A program made the translations under genes and the position numbers. A DNA stretch of 64,000 nucleotides from Variovorax paradoxus (GTDB lineage Bacteria; Pseudomonadota; Gammaproteobacteria; Burkholderiales; Burkholderiaceae_C). Positions 29,391 to 37,692 of this stretch are shown piece by piece. The DNA is taken from NCBI RefSeq assembly GCF_024734665.1, contig NZ_CP102931.1:1176001-1240000 (forward strand), in the 5' to 3' direction. Below the pieces are notes generated by a model. It was not told the origin of the DNA, made no database searches, and saw only the letters and a program-made list of their open reading frames with translations. Position 1 is the first letter of the stretch. The number at the start of each line of letters is the position of its first letter.

Positions 29391-30230
29391 CTACGCCCGG
29401 GCCTGGGAGGCCCGGGAGATTTCCCCCAGCCAGATCGGCTCGTTCGACGTATCCGGAAATCCCGAGTCGTCCACGGTGCCCGCAATCGGCGAGCCCGGCA
29501 CATGGCGAAGCTCGTAGCCCCGTCCGTACACCGAGTGCAGCACGAACTCGCTGTCCTTGTGCAGCGACAGCTTTCGGCGGATGTTCGCCACGCAGCAGTC
29601 GAGCACCCGGCTCCTGCGCTCGACCTGCGAGTCCATCCATAGCGAGCCCAGCAGCCAGTCGCGCTCCAGCAGCCGGCCGGTATTGCGAAACAGCAGCAGC
29701 GCCAGCTCGAACTCGCGCGGCTTCAGGCGGATGTCCTGCCCCTTGTGAACCACCACCTTGCGGCTGCCGATGAACTGGTAGTCACCGAACAGCGCATTCA
29801 CCGATGGCGGATGCAGCAGCGTTTCGTTGCGCCGCAGCGCTTCGCGCACGCGCAGCTCCACCTCGAAGTCGTCGACCGGCAGCACCGCGAAATCGATGCT
29901 CGCGCCCTGTGCTTCGGGCTCCGCCGCCAGCAGCACCTCGGCCAGCAGATCGCGCTGCAGTGCGTTGGCAACCAGGAAGACCGGCAGGCGCAGCGCCTTG
30001 CACATCGACGTCAGCACCGGCCACGCGCCCTCGTCCTTCAGCACGACCAGCAGCAGGTCGAAGTGGCTGCCGTGCGTGCGCGTTACCGCGCGCAGAAAGT
30101 CGTCGCTGCTGTCGAAGGGAACCGGCGTGCAGCCCATCAGGCCCAGACTGTGGCCCCACGCCTGCGCCTGGGCCTCGTCGCAACCCACCATGGCCACCTG
30201 GCGCGAGCCGCCGTGAGTGTCGTTGTTCAT
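29391..30230 (-). CDS. OmpR-type winged-helix regulator with degenerate receiver domain
   Basis: 279 residues. Residues 10-132 follow a receiver fold (VAMVGCDEAQ, FDLLLVVLKDEG, LPVFLVANA, FAVLPVDDF). The phospho-acceptor Asp is replaced by Val63, the conserved Thr/Ser is Val87 or Ala88, and the conserved Lys is Leu117. Phosphorylation control is therefore unlikely. Residues 145-243 are a clear OmpR/PhoB DNA-binding domain (RLKPREFELALLLFRNTGR, RRSRVLDCCVANIRRKL, VYGRGYEL). A tail of about 35 residues follows. No sensor kinase adjoins. It is the last gene of the flgA-flgM-flgN-mini-YadA series, 50 bp downstream of the mini-YadA gene on the same strand. Target genes are unknown. Confidence 0.88.
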   Translation of the reverse strand: MNNDTHGGSRQVAMVGCDEAQAQAWGHSLGLMGCTPVPFDSSDDFLRAVTRTHGSHFDLLLVVLKDEGAWPVLTSMCKALRLPVFLVANALQRDLLAEVLLAAEPEAQGASIDFAVLPVDDFEVELRVREALRRNETLLHPPSVNALFGDYQFIGSRKVVVHKGQDIRLKPREFELALLLFRNTGRLLERDWLLGSLWMDSQVERRSRVLDCCVANIRRKLSLHKDSEFVLHSVYGRGYELRHVPGSPIAGTVDDSGFPDTSNEPIWLGEISRASQARA

Positions 30231-30280
30231 GATGTCGAAGGCTTCCGTGTGTTGGTGGTGGTGAGGGTGGAAGGGCCGCC

Positions 30281-30703
30281 TCAGCGGTCGCCCGCGCGCG
30301 GCAGCTTCCAGCCGATGCCGGCGTTGAAGCCCCAGTCCCGGCCAGCGTTGGCGATGGCCATGCCCCAGGCCATCTGTCCGTCGTCCGACAGGGTCTTGAA
30401 GCCGAGGCTCGCCGCCGTGTAGCCCTTGTAGGTGCCGACGGCCAGGCCCACCGTCTTCTCGCCGGGGTAGAGCGTGGGCACATACGCAGCCGTCATGGCC
30501 ACAGCCATCGCCGTGCCCGAGTAAGCGATGCGTTCCACGTCGCGCAGGACCGCGGGTACTTGGTTCAGCTGGCCGAGGTTGACCGCGTCGCCCGGCAGGA
30601 CGCCCGGCGCCACGTTCGTGACAAGCACGCCGTCCGCCGCGCTGGCCACGCCATGCAGGGCGGTGGCGCACAGCCACAGCATGACCAGCAGCCCGGCCCG
30701 CAC
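30281..30703 (-). CDS. Passenger-less YadA-type trimeric anchor protein
   Basis: 140 residues from a GTG at 30703, five bases after the flgN stop. The N-terminus is a signal peptide (about 22 residues, ending ASA). After it come only one neck/connector motif (NVAPGVLPGDAVNLGQLNQV), a very short helix (VLRDVERIAYSG) and the YadA C-terminal anchor (AMAVAMTAAYVPTLYPGEKT to GIGWKLPRA). It has no head and no coiled-coil stalk. An ATG at 30682 is possible but would remove the basic n-region of the signal. A trimer would form a 12-stranded outer-membrane pore with almost nothing outside. It lies within the flgM-flgN operon, downstream of a sigma-28 promoter. The role is unknown. Confidence 0.85.
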   Translation of the reverse strand: MRAGLLVMLWLCATALHGVASAADGVLVTNVAPGVLPGDAVNLGQLNQVPAVLRDVERIAYSGTAMAVAMTAAYVPTLYPGEKTVGLAVGTYKGYTAASLGFKTLSDDGQMAWGMAIANAGRDWGFNAGIGWKLPRAGDR

Positions 30704-30708
30704 GGCGA

Positions 30709-31167
30709 TCAGCCCGCCGCGAGGCGGTTGCCGCTGCTCGCCTGTGTCTTGCGCACGCCGTCCGGTCCGTAGAACAGCTGCGCGCTGGCCTGCAGGAAGT
30801 GCAGGGCCTGTTGCGTGAAATCGAGATGCGCGTAGACCATCGAGCCGTTGCGCAGGTTGTGGCTTCTTGCCTGCCCGGCCAGCTCCAGCAGCGCCGCCCA
30901 GGCTTGCGCTGCGTCTGGGCCGCCGGCTGCCGCGGCGGCATCGGCGCCCGCGCGGCCAGGCCCGAAGCCCAGCGCCGCCTGCATGGCTTCGCGCTGCGTG
31001 TCCAGCTCGGCCATGCGGTCGAGCAGCACGGTTTTCTGGCCGGCAATGGCCGCCAGGTCGGTGAATGCGCCGTCCGACATCGCCTGGGCCTCGCGGTCCA
31101 GCACCGACAGGAATTCCTCGATGCAGGCAGTCTCGGTGCGCAGGTGGGTCAGCAGGGTGGGTTTCAT
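30709..31167 (-). CDS. flgN: Flagellar export chaperone FlgN
   Basis: 152 residues, mostly helical, and matching FlgN in the order flgA-flgM-flgN. It escorts the hook-junction proteins FlgK and FlgL to the export gate. The family-like parts are LRTETACIEEFLSVLDREAQAM at the start and the long second helix (AMQAALGF onwards). An Ala/Gly-rich insertion lies at about residues 70-90. Its start overlaps the flgM stop by 4 bp. Confidence 0.88.
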   Translation of the reverse strand: MKPTLLTHLRTETACIEEFLSVLDREAQAMSDGAFTDLAAIAGQKTVLLDRMAELDTQREAMQAALGFGPGRAGADAAAAAGGPDAAQAWAALLELAGQARSHNLRNGSMVYAHLDFTQQALHFLQASAQLFYGPDGVRKTQASSGNRLAAG

Positions 31168-31487
31168 TCGCTGCCGCCCTTGCCGCTGTTCGGGTCGAGC
31201 TTGGGGTCCAGCAGGTCGCGCACGCTCGCCAGCAGGCCGTCGGCGATGCGCTCGGGGCGGATCTGGTAGCGCCCCGCGCGGATGTCCTCGCGGATCGCCG
31301 CCACGCGGGCCGCGTCGAAATCGCTGGCAGTGCCCGCGGCGCTGGGCAGCGAATGAACGTGCGCGGAAGCCGGCGCCGCCTCCTTGGGGCGCTGGGCGGC
31401 ATCGGCGCCGGTCACCGTAGCCGCGCCCGGCGCGGGCGTTGGGCGATGAGGGGGCGTGGCCGAAGGGGCGGGTTGATCGATTTTCAA
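31164..31487 (-). CDS. flgM: Anti-sigma-28 factor FlgM
   Basis: 107 residues. The N-terminal half is Pro/Ala-rich and disordered. The C-terminal half holds the sigma-28-binding helices (ARVAAIREDIRAGRYQIRPERIADGLLASVRDLL), as in FlgM of Salmonella. It holds FliA inactive until the hook is complete, when it is exported. A sigma-28 promoter precedes it at 31513-31539, giving the usual feedback loop. Confidence 0.93.
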   Translation of the reverse strand: MKIDQPAPSATPPHRPTPAPGAATVTGADAAQRPKEAAPASAHVHSLPSAAGTASDFDAARVAAIREDIRAGRYQIRPERIADGLLASVRDLLDPKLDPNSGKGGSE

Positions 31488-31512
31488 GGTGATTCCTCAG
31501 GGGCTGACCCGT

Positions 31513-31539
31513 ATATCGGCAGCTTGGGCAAGAACTTTA
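31513..31539 (-). promoter_or_regulatory. Sigma-28 (FliA) promoter for flgM-flgN and downstream genes
   Basis: Read on the minus strand: TAAAGTTC at the -35, an 11-bp spacer, and GCCGATAT at the -10. This differs from the enterobacterial consensus TAAAGTTT-N11-GCCGATAA at two positions. It lies 26 bp upstream of the flgM start. Confidence 0.9.
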
Positions 31540-31561
31540 GGCAGGGCGTGCACGAAGCTGC

Positions 31562-32254
31562 TTACTGGGCGAGCTGGATCTGTCCCTCTTCGTCCGCCAC
31601 GCCGCTGACCAGCCGCCCGTCGCGGGTCTTGGCCTGCACCACGGCGCCGACGACGGCCCCGGTCATGGCCTTGCCCTCGGTGCTGACGACAAAGCCCTGG
31701 CCCTGCGCCACGACCTTCACCGCCTGCCCCTGCTGGATGACGGTAACGCCGCGTACCAGCTCCTTGCGCAGCGGCGCGCCCGGCGCCACGCGGTTGACCG
31801 TCACCACCCCGGCCAGTTCGGCCGCGCTGGTGATGACCGAGCGCGGCAGCTTCGTGAGGTCGCCGGTGCGCTCGGTAACGTCGCCTGCGCCCAGCGGCCG
31901 GCCCGAATCGATGGCGCGCGCGGCAACGAAATAGCTGCCTTCCACCGCCACATGCGCCTGCACGAAGCGCGTCCACGGCCGCTCCGCCTGGCAGCGAACG
32001 CCCACCGACACGCGCCCCCAGGGCGTCGCGCCCGGCGGCAGAAAGGCTTCGGGCGCATCGCAGGCGGGCAGGTTGGAGGTGCTGCGTGCGTCGATGTTGA
32101 TCGACACCTTGCCCGGCAAACCCGCCGTCTGCACCTGCAGGTATTTCTCGATGACCTTGTTGGCGTCGGCAGTGTCGGCGGCGAACGCGGACGCCGTGCA
32201 GGCCACGGCCACCAGTGCCGGCAGGCCGCAGTTGCGAAGCTTGAAAAAGGTCAT
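31562..32254 (-). CDS. flgA: Flagellar P-ring assembly chaperone FlgA
   Basis: 230 residues, exported by a Sec signal peptide (ASAFAAD, cleavage about residue 24). The SAF-like domain (SYFVAARAIDSGRPLGAGDV) and the C-terminal beta domain (QGQAVKVVAQGQGFVVSTEG, GAVVQAKTRDGRLVSG) are typical. It acts in the periplasm to help FlgI form the P ring. The ATG at 32254 was preferred to a TTG four codons upstream. It is divergent from flgB, with the shared control region between them. Confidence 0.93.
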   Translation of the reverse strand: MTFFKLRNCGLPALVAVACTASAFAADTADANKVIEKYLQVQTAGLPGKVSINIDARSTSNLPACDAPEAFLPPGATPWGRVSVGVRCQAERPWTRFVQAHVAVEGSYFVAARAIDSGRPLGAGDVTERTGDLTKLPRSVITSAAELAGVVTVNRVAPGAPLRKELVRGVTVIQQGQAVKVVAQGQGFVVSTEGKAMTGAVVGAVVQAKTRDGRLVSGVADEEGQIQLAQ

Positions 32255-32473
32255 CGGTGTGTGCAAAAGAATGGCTTGTATAGCGGCGCGTCATGACAAG
32301 AGGACGCAAGCCGCCGCCCGGAAATTCTAGAAATCCGCCCGCCGATCGAAGGTGCGAGCAGCAGGCGAAAACCCCCTTTGTTCGGGCGATTGCAAACGCG
32401 ATGCATGCATAGACTCGCTTTCCATCTGTCGCTGCGCTTGCGCATTGGCGACGCCTCAACGGATGGAAAAAAG
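32255..32473. promoter_or_regulatory. Divergent flgA/flgB control region
   Basis: 219 bp between the leftward flgA and rightward flgB genes. No sigma-28 or sigma-54 element with correct spacing could be read here. Class II promoters (FlhDC-activated sigma-70 type) are expected but cannot be placed from sequence alone. Confidence 0.5.
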
Positions 32474-32884
32474 ATGATCGACAAGCTGGATGCGGCGCTT
32501 CGTTTCAACCGCGAAGCCCTCAACCTCCGCGCTGAGCGCCAGGAGGTGCTCGCGGCCAATATCGCCCATGCAGACACGCCCAACTACAAGGCGCGCGACT
32601 TCGACTTCGGCTCGCGCCTGAGCGAAGCCGTCGAGCGCGGCCGCGCGTCGGCGCAGTCGGTGTCGCTGGCCACCACTTCGTCGCGCCACCTTGCAGGACA
32701 GGCGCAAGCCATGTCCGACAAAGACCTGCTCTACCGCGTGCCCAACCAGTCGAGCCTCGACGGCAACACCGTCGAGATGGACGTCGAGCGCATCGCCTTT
32801 GCCGACAACGCGCTGCGCTACGAGTCGAACCTCACCGTCATCAATTCGAAGATCAAGTCGCTGCTCTCGGCGATCCAGCAGTAA
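32474..32884 (+). CDS. flgB: Flagellar basal-body rod protein FlgB
   Basis: 136 residues, proximal rod. It begins MIDKLDAALRFNREALNLRA, has the rod signature NIAHADTPNYKARDFDF, and ends in the D0 C-terminal helix (LRYESNLTVINSKIKSLLSAI). The ATG at 32474 matches the family start; a longer frame upstream is non-coding. It is the first gene of the rod/hook series flgBCDEFGHIJ. Confidence 0.96.
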   Translation: MIDKLDAALRFNREALNLRAERQEVLAANIAHADTPNYKARDFDFGSRLSEAVERGRASAQSVSLATTSSRHLAGQAQAMSDKDLLYRVPNQSSLDGNTVEMDVERIAFADNALRYESNLTVINSKIKSLLSAIQQ

Positions 32885-32908
32885 CAAGAAAAAAGAGCGG
32901 CCGCCACC

Positions 32909-33331
32909 ATGCCCTTCAACAGCACTTCCATGAACATCTTCAACGTGGCGGGCTCCGCCATGACCGCGCAATCGCAGCGCATGAACGTGACCGCCAGCAA
33001 CATGGCCAACGCCGAGAGCGTGGCCGGCCCCGACGGCATGCCCTACCGCGCGAAGCAGGTGGTGTTCCAGGTCGAGCCATCGGCATACGGCGCCGGGGAC
33101 ATCGGCGGCGTCAAGGTTGCGGGCGTCATCGAAGACCAGTCGCCGCCGCGGCTCGTGTTCGACCCGAAGAGCCCGCACGCCAACGCCGAAGGCTACGTGG
33201 CGATGCCCAACGTCAACGTGGTCGAAGAGATGACCAACATGATCTCCGCCTCGCGCAGCTACCAGGCCAACGTCGAGGTGCTCAACACGGCCAAGACGCT
33301 GATGGTCAAGACGCTGTCCATCGGCCAGTAA
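32909..33331 (+). CDS. flgC: Flagellar basal-body rod protein FlgC
   Basis: 140 residues, proximal rod. Family marks: [31 protein letters not shown] near the N-terminus, [21 protein letters not shown] and the C-terminal [15 protein letters not shown] helix. ATG at 32909; a second ATG at 32930 is possible. It lies 24 bp after flgB. Confidence 0.96.
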   Translation: MPFNSTSMNIFNVAGSAMTAQSQRMNVTASNMANAESVAGPDGMPYRAKQVVFQVEPSAYGAGDIGGVKVAGVIEDQSPPRLVFDPKSPHANAEGYVAMPNVNVVEEMTNMISASRSYQANVEVLNTAKTLMVKTLSIGQ

Positions 33332-33390
33332 ACCTCCCGCCAGATTCGCCAGATTCATCAGATCCACCAGAACAGAACAGGCACCACGCC

Positions 33391-34074
33391 ATGGCCATCT
33401 CCGACACCTCGTCCATCACCGGTCAGAACGCCACTTCAGCGGCGACCAGCAGCAACGTCTCGAACGAAGACAGCGAGCAGCGCTTTCTCAAGCTGCTCGT
33501 CACGCAGCTGAACAACCAGGACCCGCTCAACCCGATGCAGAACGCAGAGCTCACCTCGCAGCTCGCACAGATGAGCACCGTGAGCGGCATCGAGAAGCTC
33601 AACAGCACGCTCTCGGGCCTGGTGAACCAGACCAGCTCCAACCAGCTGCTGCAGGCTACCTCGCTGATTGGCTACAACGTGCTGTCGCCGGGCGACACGC
33701 TCACCACCAAGGCTCCCGAAGACGGCAAGGAACCTGCCTCGCAGGCCTTTGCCGTGGAGCTGCCCGGCACCGCCTCCGACGTCGACATCAAGATCGTCGA
33801 CGGCACCGGCAAGGTCGTTCGCACCATCAGCGCCGGTTCCATGACCGAAGGCGTCAACGCCGTCACCTGGGACGGCAAGGACGACACGGGCGCTGTGGTG
33901 CCGGCGGGTGCCTACCGCTTCACCGTGGACGCCACCAACGGCAGCGCGACCGTGAAGGCCACCTCGCTCACCTTCTCGCAGGTGGCCGCGGTCAAGCAGG
34001 GCACCAGCGGGGTCTCGCTTGAACTGATGACGGGCAACAACATCAGCCTGTCCGACGTGCGGCTGTTCCTCTGA
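33391..34074 (+). CDS. flgD: Flagellar hook-assembly scaffold FlgD
   Basis: 227 residues. The N-terminal FlgD domain shows FLKLLVTQLNNQDPLNPM and AELTSQLAQMSTVSGIEKLN. The rest forms the FlgD tudor/Ig-like region (VVRTISAGSMTEGVNAVTWDGKDD). It caps the growing hook and is discarded afterwards. Confidence 0.96.
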   Translation: MAISDTSSITGQNATSAATSSNVSNEDSEQRFLKLLVTQLNNQDPLNPMQNAELTSQLAQMSTVSGIEKLNSTLSGLVNQTSSNQLLQATSLIGYNVLSPGDTLTTKAPEDGKEPASQAFAVELPGTASDVDIKIVDGTGKVVRTISAGSMTEGVNAVTWDGKDDTGAVVPAGAYRFTVDATNGSATVKATSLTFSQVAAVKQGTSGVSLELMTGNNISLSDVRLFL

Positions 34075-34123
34075 GCTTTTTCCTCAAAACGCATTCAACG
34101 CAGCATCGAACCAAGGAACCAAC

Positions 34124-35344
34124 ATGGCTTTTTCCCAGGGCATCAGCGGACTCGGCGTGGCCGCAGCCAACCTCGACGTCATCGGCAACAACATCGCCAA
34201 CTCGGGCACCGTCGGCTTCAAGTCGGCCGCCGCCACCTTCCAGGACGTGTACGCCGGCTCGCGCGTCGGCTTGGGCGCATCGGTGTCGGGTGTGACGCAG
34301 AACTTCACGCAGGGCGTGACGCAGTCGAGCAGCCGCCCGCTGGACGTGGCCATCCTCAACGGCGACGGCTTCTTTCGCCTGAGCAGCCCCAGCGGCGAAG
34401 TCATGTACTCGCGCAACGGCCAGTTCACGCGCGACAAGGACGGCTACATCGTCAACGCATCGGGCCTGCGCCTCACCGGCTTCGGCGTGAACGCCAGCGG
34501 CGGCATCAGCGGCGGCACGCCGGCGGCCATCCAGATCCCGACCGCGGCCATGACGCCCAAGGCCACGAGCGGCATCAACGCCGAGTTCAACCTCGACGCG
34601 CGCCTCACCACGCCCACCAAGACGCCCTTCAACGCGGCCGACTCCGACACCTTCAATTACTCGAACGCCGTCGGCCCCATCTACGACTCGCTGGGCAACC
34701 CGCACGACGTGTCCGTGTACTTCGTGAAGAGCGCCACCCCCGCCAACACCTGGAGCGTGTACGGCACGTCCGACGGCGCGGCGCTCAACGCCGGTGCTGC
34801 GCTCACCACGCTGACCTTCGACTCCGCCGGCAAGATGACCGCGCCGGCCAACGGCCAGCTGAACATCGGCCCCATCACCTTCACCAACGGCGCCGCGGCG
34901 CTGAGCGCAACGGTCGACCTCTCGGGCACCACGCAGTTCGGCGCAGCCAATGCGATGAGCAAGCTCGCGCAGGACGGCTACCGCTCGGGCGAACTCACCT
35001 CGTTCTCGATCAACGCCGACGGCACCATCACCGGCAAGTTCTCCAACGAACAGACCAAGCTGCTGGGCCAGATCGTGCTGTCGTCGTTCGCCAACCCGAA
35101 CGGCCTTGAGCCCAAGGGCGACAACGTGTGGGCCGAAACGCAGGCCTCGGGCAACGCGCTCACCGGCACCCCGGGCGAAGGCACCAAGCTCGGCGCGCTG
35201 CAGTCGGGCGCGCTCGAATCGTCCAACGTCGACCTCACCTCCGAGCTGGTCAACCTGATCGTTGCGCAGCGCAACTATCAGGCCAATGCGCAGACCGTGA
35301 AGACGCAGGACCAGGTCATGCAGACGCTGATGAACATCCGCTGA
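34124..35344 (+). CDS. flgE: Flagellar hook protein FlgE
   Basis: 406 residues. The start MAFSQGISGLGVAAANLDVI and the NNIANSGTVGFKS stretch are the rod/hook signature. The C-terminal QSGALESSNVDLTSELVNLI and ANAQTVKTQDQVMQTLMNIR helix closes the D0 domain. It polymerises into the curved hook. The length is the usual one for the group. Confidence 0.97.
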   Translation: MAFSQGISGLGVAAANLDVIGNNIANSGTVGFKSAAATFQDVYAGSRVGLGASVSGVTQNFTQGVTQSSSRPLDVAILNGDGFFRLSSPSGEVMYSRNGQFTRDKDGYIVNASGLRLTGFGVNASGGISGGTPAAIQIPTAAMTPKATSGINAEFNLDARLTTPTKTPFNAADSDTFNYSNAVGPIYDSLGNPHDVSVYFVKSATPANTWSVYGTSDGAALNAGAALTTLTFDSAGKMTAPANGQLNIGPITFTNGAAALSATVDLSGTTQFGAANAMSKLAQDGYRSGELTSFSINADGTITGKFSNEQTKLLGQIVLSSFANPNGLEPKGDNVWAETQASGNALTGTPGEGTKLGALQSGALESSNVDLTSELVNLIVAQRNYQANAQTVKTQDQVMQTLMNIR

Positions 35345-35387
35345 CGCGGCAACAGCAACGCAGAACGACTGATACCAGGAGCACCCA

Positions 35388-36134
35388 GTGGATCGAATGT
35401 TGTATGTCGCCATGAGCGGCGCCAAGCAGGTCATGGAACAGCAGGCCTCGGTTGCCAACAACATGGCGAACGTTTCTACGCCGGGCTTCCGCGCGCAGAT
35501 TGCCAACTTCCGCGCGGTGCCCGTGGTCGGGCAGGAGGCGCCCACGCGCGCCTTCGTGGCGGCCACCACGCCCGGCGCCGACTTCACCCACGGCCCGCTG
35601 ACCGAAACCGGCCGCGAGCTCGACGTGGCTGTGAGCGGCGAGGGCTGGCTGGTGGTGCAGACGGCCGATGGCGCAGAGGCCTACACCCGCGTGGGCAACC
35701 TGCAGATCAGCGCCGACGGCCAGCTCACCACCATGGGCGGGCGCCCGGTGGTAGGCGACAACGGCGCGCTCACCGTTCCGCCCGGCTCCAGCGTGAGCAT
35801 TGCCACCAACGGGCTGGTGGGTTCGCGCGACGCATCTTCGACCACGCTCACGGGCATTGCCGAAGTCGGCCGCCTCAAGCTGGTCAACCCGCCGGTCACC
35901 GATCTCGAACGCGGCGACGACGGCCTGTTCCGCATGCGCGCCGGCCAGCCGCCCGCCGAGGCCGACGAGGCCGTCACGCTCGTTACCGGCGTGGTCGAGG
36001 GCAGCAACGTCAACCCGGTCGAGGCCATGGTGGCAATGATCGCCAACGCGCGCAGCTTCGAGATGCAGATGAAGTCTCTGCAGACCGCCGACACCAACGC
36101 GCAGGCCGCCAACAAGCTGCTGGCCTACGGCTGA
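35388..36134 (+). CDS. flgF: Flagellar basal-body rod protein FlgF
   Basis: 248 residues, distal rod. It begins at a GTG giving MDRMLYVAMSGAKQVMEQQ, the conserved FlgF start, with AGGAG 6 bp before it; this decides the start over the ATG three codons later. NNMANVSTPGFRAQ and the C-terminal GSNVNPVEAMVAMIANARSFEMQMK are typical. Confidence 0.95.
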   Translation: MDRMLYVAMSGAKQVMEQQASVANNMANVSTPGFRAQIANFRAVPVVGQEAPTRAFVAATTPGADFTHGPLTETGRELDVAVSGEGWLVVQTADGAEAYTRVGNLQISADGQLTTMGGRPVVGDNGALTVPPGSSVSIATNGLVGSRDASSTTLTGIAEVGRLKLVNPPVTDLERGDDGLFRMRAGQPPAEADEAVTLVTGVVEGSNVNPVEAMVAMIANARSFEMQMKSLQTADTNAQAANKLLAYG

Positions 36135-36188
36135 TTCGCTGATCCGTAGCAGCCCGCCCCGCAACACACCCGCAGGATTCTTCAAAAA

Positions 36189-36971
36189 ATGATTCGCTCC
36201 CTCTACATCGCCAAGACCGGCCTCGACGCGCAGCAGACGCAGCTCGACGTGGTTTCCAACAACCTCGCCAACGTCGGCACCACCGGCTTCAAGCGCAGCC
36301 GCGCCGTGTTCGAAGACCTGGTCTACCAGAACCTGCGCCAGGTCGGCGGCCAGTCGTCGGACCAGACCCGCCTGCCTTCGGGCCTGCAGGTCGGCACCGG
36401 CGTGCACGTGGTCGCCACCGAGCGCATCCACTCGCAAGGCAACCTCACCAAGACCGACAAGCCCACCGACGTGGCCATCAACGGCAGCGGCTTCTTCCAG
36501 GTGCTGATGCCCGACGGCACCACCTCGTACACGCGCGACGGCTCGTTCCAGACCGACCGCGACGGCCAGCTCGTTACCGCCAGCGGCTTTCCTGTGCAGC
36601 CGGCCATCACCATTCCGGCCAACGCCACCAGCATCACCGTGGGCCGCGACGGCATCGTCTCGGTGGTGCAGGCGGGCAGCACGAACACCGTGCAGGTCGG
36701 CCAGCTTCAGCTCGCGACCTTCGTGAACCCGACGGGCCTGCAGAGCAAGGGCGAGAACCTGTATGCCGAGACCGACGCTTCCGGTGCGCCCAACCAGGTG
36801 AACCCCGGCATCGACGGCGCGGGCGTGCTGAGCCAGGGCTACGTCGAAGCCTCGAACGTGAACGTGGTGGAAGAGCTGGTCAACATGATCGCGACCCAGC
36901 GTTCGTACGAAATCAACAGCAAGGCGGTCCAGACTTCGGACCAGATGCTGCAGCGCCTGGCCCAGCTGTGA
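36189..36971 (+). CDS. flgG: Flagellar distal rod protein FlgG
   Basis: 260 residues, exactly the family length. It begins [20 protein letters not shown] and has [20 protein letters not shown] and the C-terminal [22 protein letters not shown]. It forms the distal rod. Its TGA ends on the A of the flgH ATG. Confidence 0.97.
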   Translation: MIRSLYIAKTGLDAQQTQLDVVSNNLANVGTTGFKRSRAVFEDLVYQNLRQVGGQSSDQTRLPSGLQVGTGVHVVATERIHSQGNLTKTDKPTDVAINGSGFFQVLMPDGTTSYTRDGSFQTDRDGQLVTASGFPVQPAITIPANATSITVGRDGIVSVVQAGSTNTVQVGQLQLATFVNPTGLQSKGENLYAETDASGAPNQVNPGIDGAGVLSQGYVEASNVNVVEELVNMIATQRSYEINSKAVQTSDQMLQRLAQL

Positions 36972-37690
36972 TGTTGCGGGGTGTGCGTCTTCTTCGTGGG
37001 AGTGGCGCGGCCGCGAGGGCGCTGCTGCTCCCGATGCTTGCTGCCGCGGTGCTGGCCACCGGCTGCGCGCAGATTCCGCGCGAGCCGCTGGTGCACCAGC
37101 CGATGACTGCGCGCGCCGACAACTACGCGGCTATGCAGCCGCGGCGCGCGCCCGGCGCGATCTTCCAGGACGGCCCCGGCGCCAATGCACTGTTCGAAGA
37201 CCGCCGCCCGCGCAACGTCGGCGACATCCTGACCATCGTCATCAGCGAGAAGGTCAACGCCACCAAGAATTCCGGCGCCAACGCCAGCCGCACGGGCAGC
37301 ACGACCGGCGTGTTCTCCGCCATTCCCAAGCTCATCGGCGGCCTGCTCGACGGGCAGGGCACGAATCTCTCGGGCACCAACAAGCTCGACGCCAAGGGCG
37401 GAGCCAACGCCAACAACACCTTCAACGGCGTGATCACGGTCACGGTGACGGATGTGATGGGCAACGGCAACCTGCTGGTGAGCGGCGAGAAGCAGATGGG
37501 CATCAACCAGGGCACCGAGTACATCCGCTTCTCGGGCGTGGTGAACCCGCGCACCGTGTCGGGCAACAACACCGTGCCCTCGACGCTGGTGGCCGATGCG
37601 CGCATCGAGTACTCGGCCAAGGGCTACATCGACGAGGCGCAGACCATGGGATGGATGCAGCGCATCTTCCTCAACGTCATGCCATTCTGA
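36971..37690 (+). CDS. flgH: Flagellar L-ring lipoprotein FlgH
   Basis: 239 residues. The signal peptide ends VLATGC (lipidated Cys32). The family core [20 protein letters not shown] and the C-terminal [21 protein letters not shown] and [13 protein letters not shown] are intact. It forms the outer-membrane L ring. The ATG at 36971 shares one base with the flgG stop; the GTG three bases earlier would also work. Confidence 0.96.
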   Translation: MLRGVRLLRGSGAAARALLLPMLAAAVLATGCAQIPREPLVHQPMTARADNYAAMQPRRAPGAIFQDGPGANALFEDRRPRNVGDILTIVISEKVNATKNSGANASRTGSTTGVFSAIPKLIGGLLDGQGTNLSGTNKLDAKGGANANNTFNGVITVTVTDVMGNGNLLVSGEKQMGINQGTEYIRFSGVVNPRTVSGNNTVPSTLVADARIEYSAKGYIDEAQTMGWMQRIFLNVMPF

Positions 37691-37692
37691 AT

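Noticed and set aside
30281..31402. Long open frame that would extend the mini-YadA gene upstream across flgN and flgM
   Set aside because: The extension overlaps two clear flagellar genes in another frame, is Arg/Pro-rich shadow sequence and would bury the signal peptide.
34043..35587. Open frame of 514 codons on the minus strand, antisense to flgE
   Set aside because: It lies opposite a certain flgE, with Val/Gly/Arg-rich low-complexity composition and no start signal.
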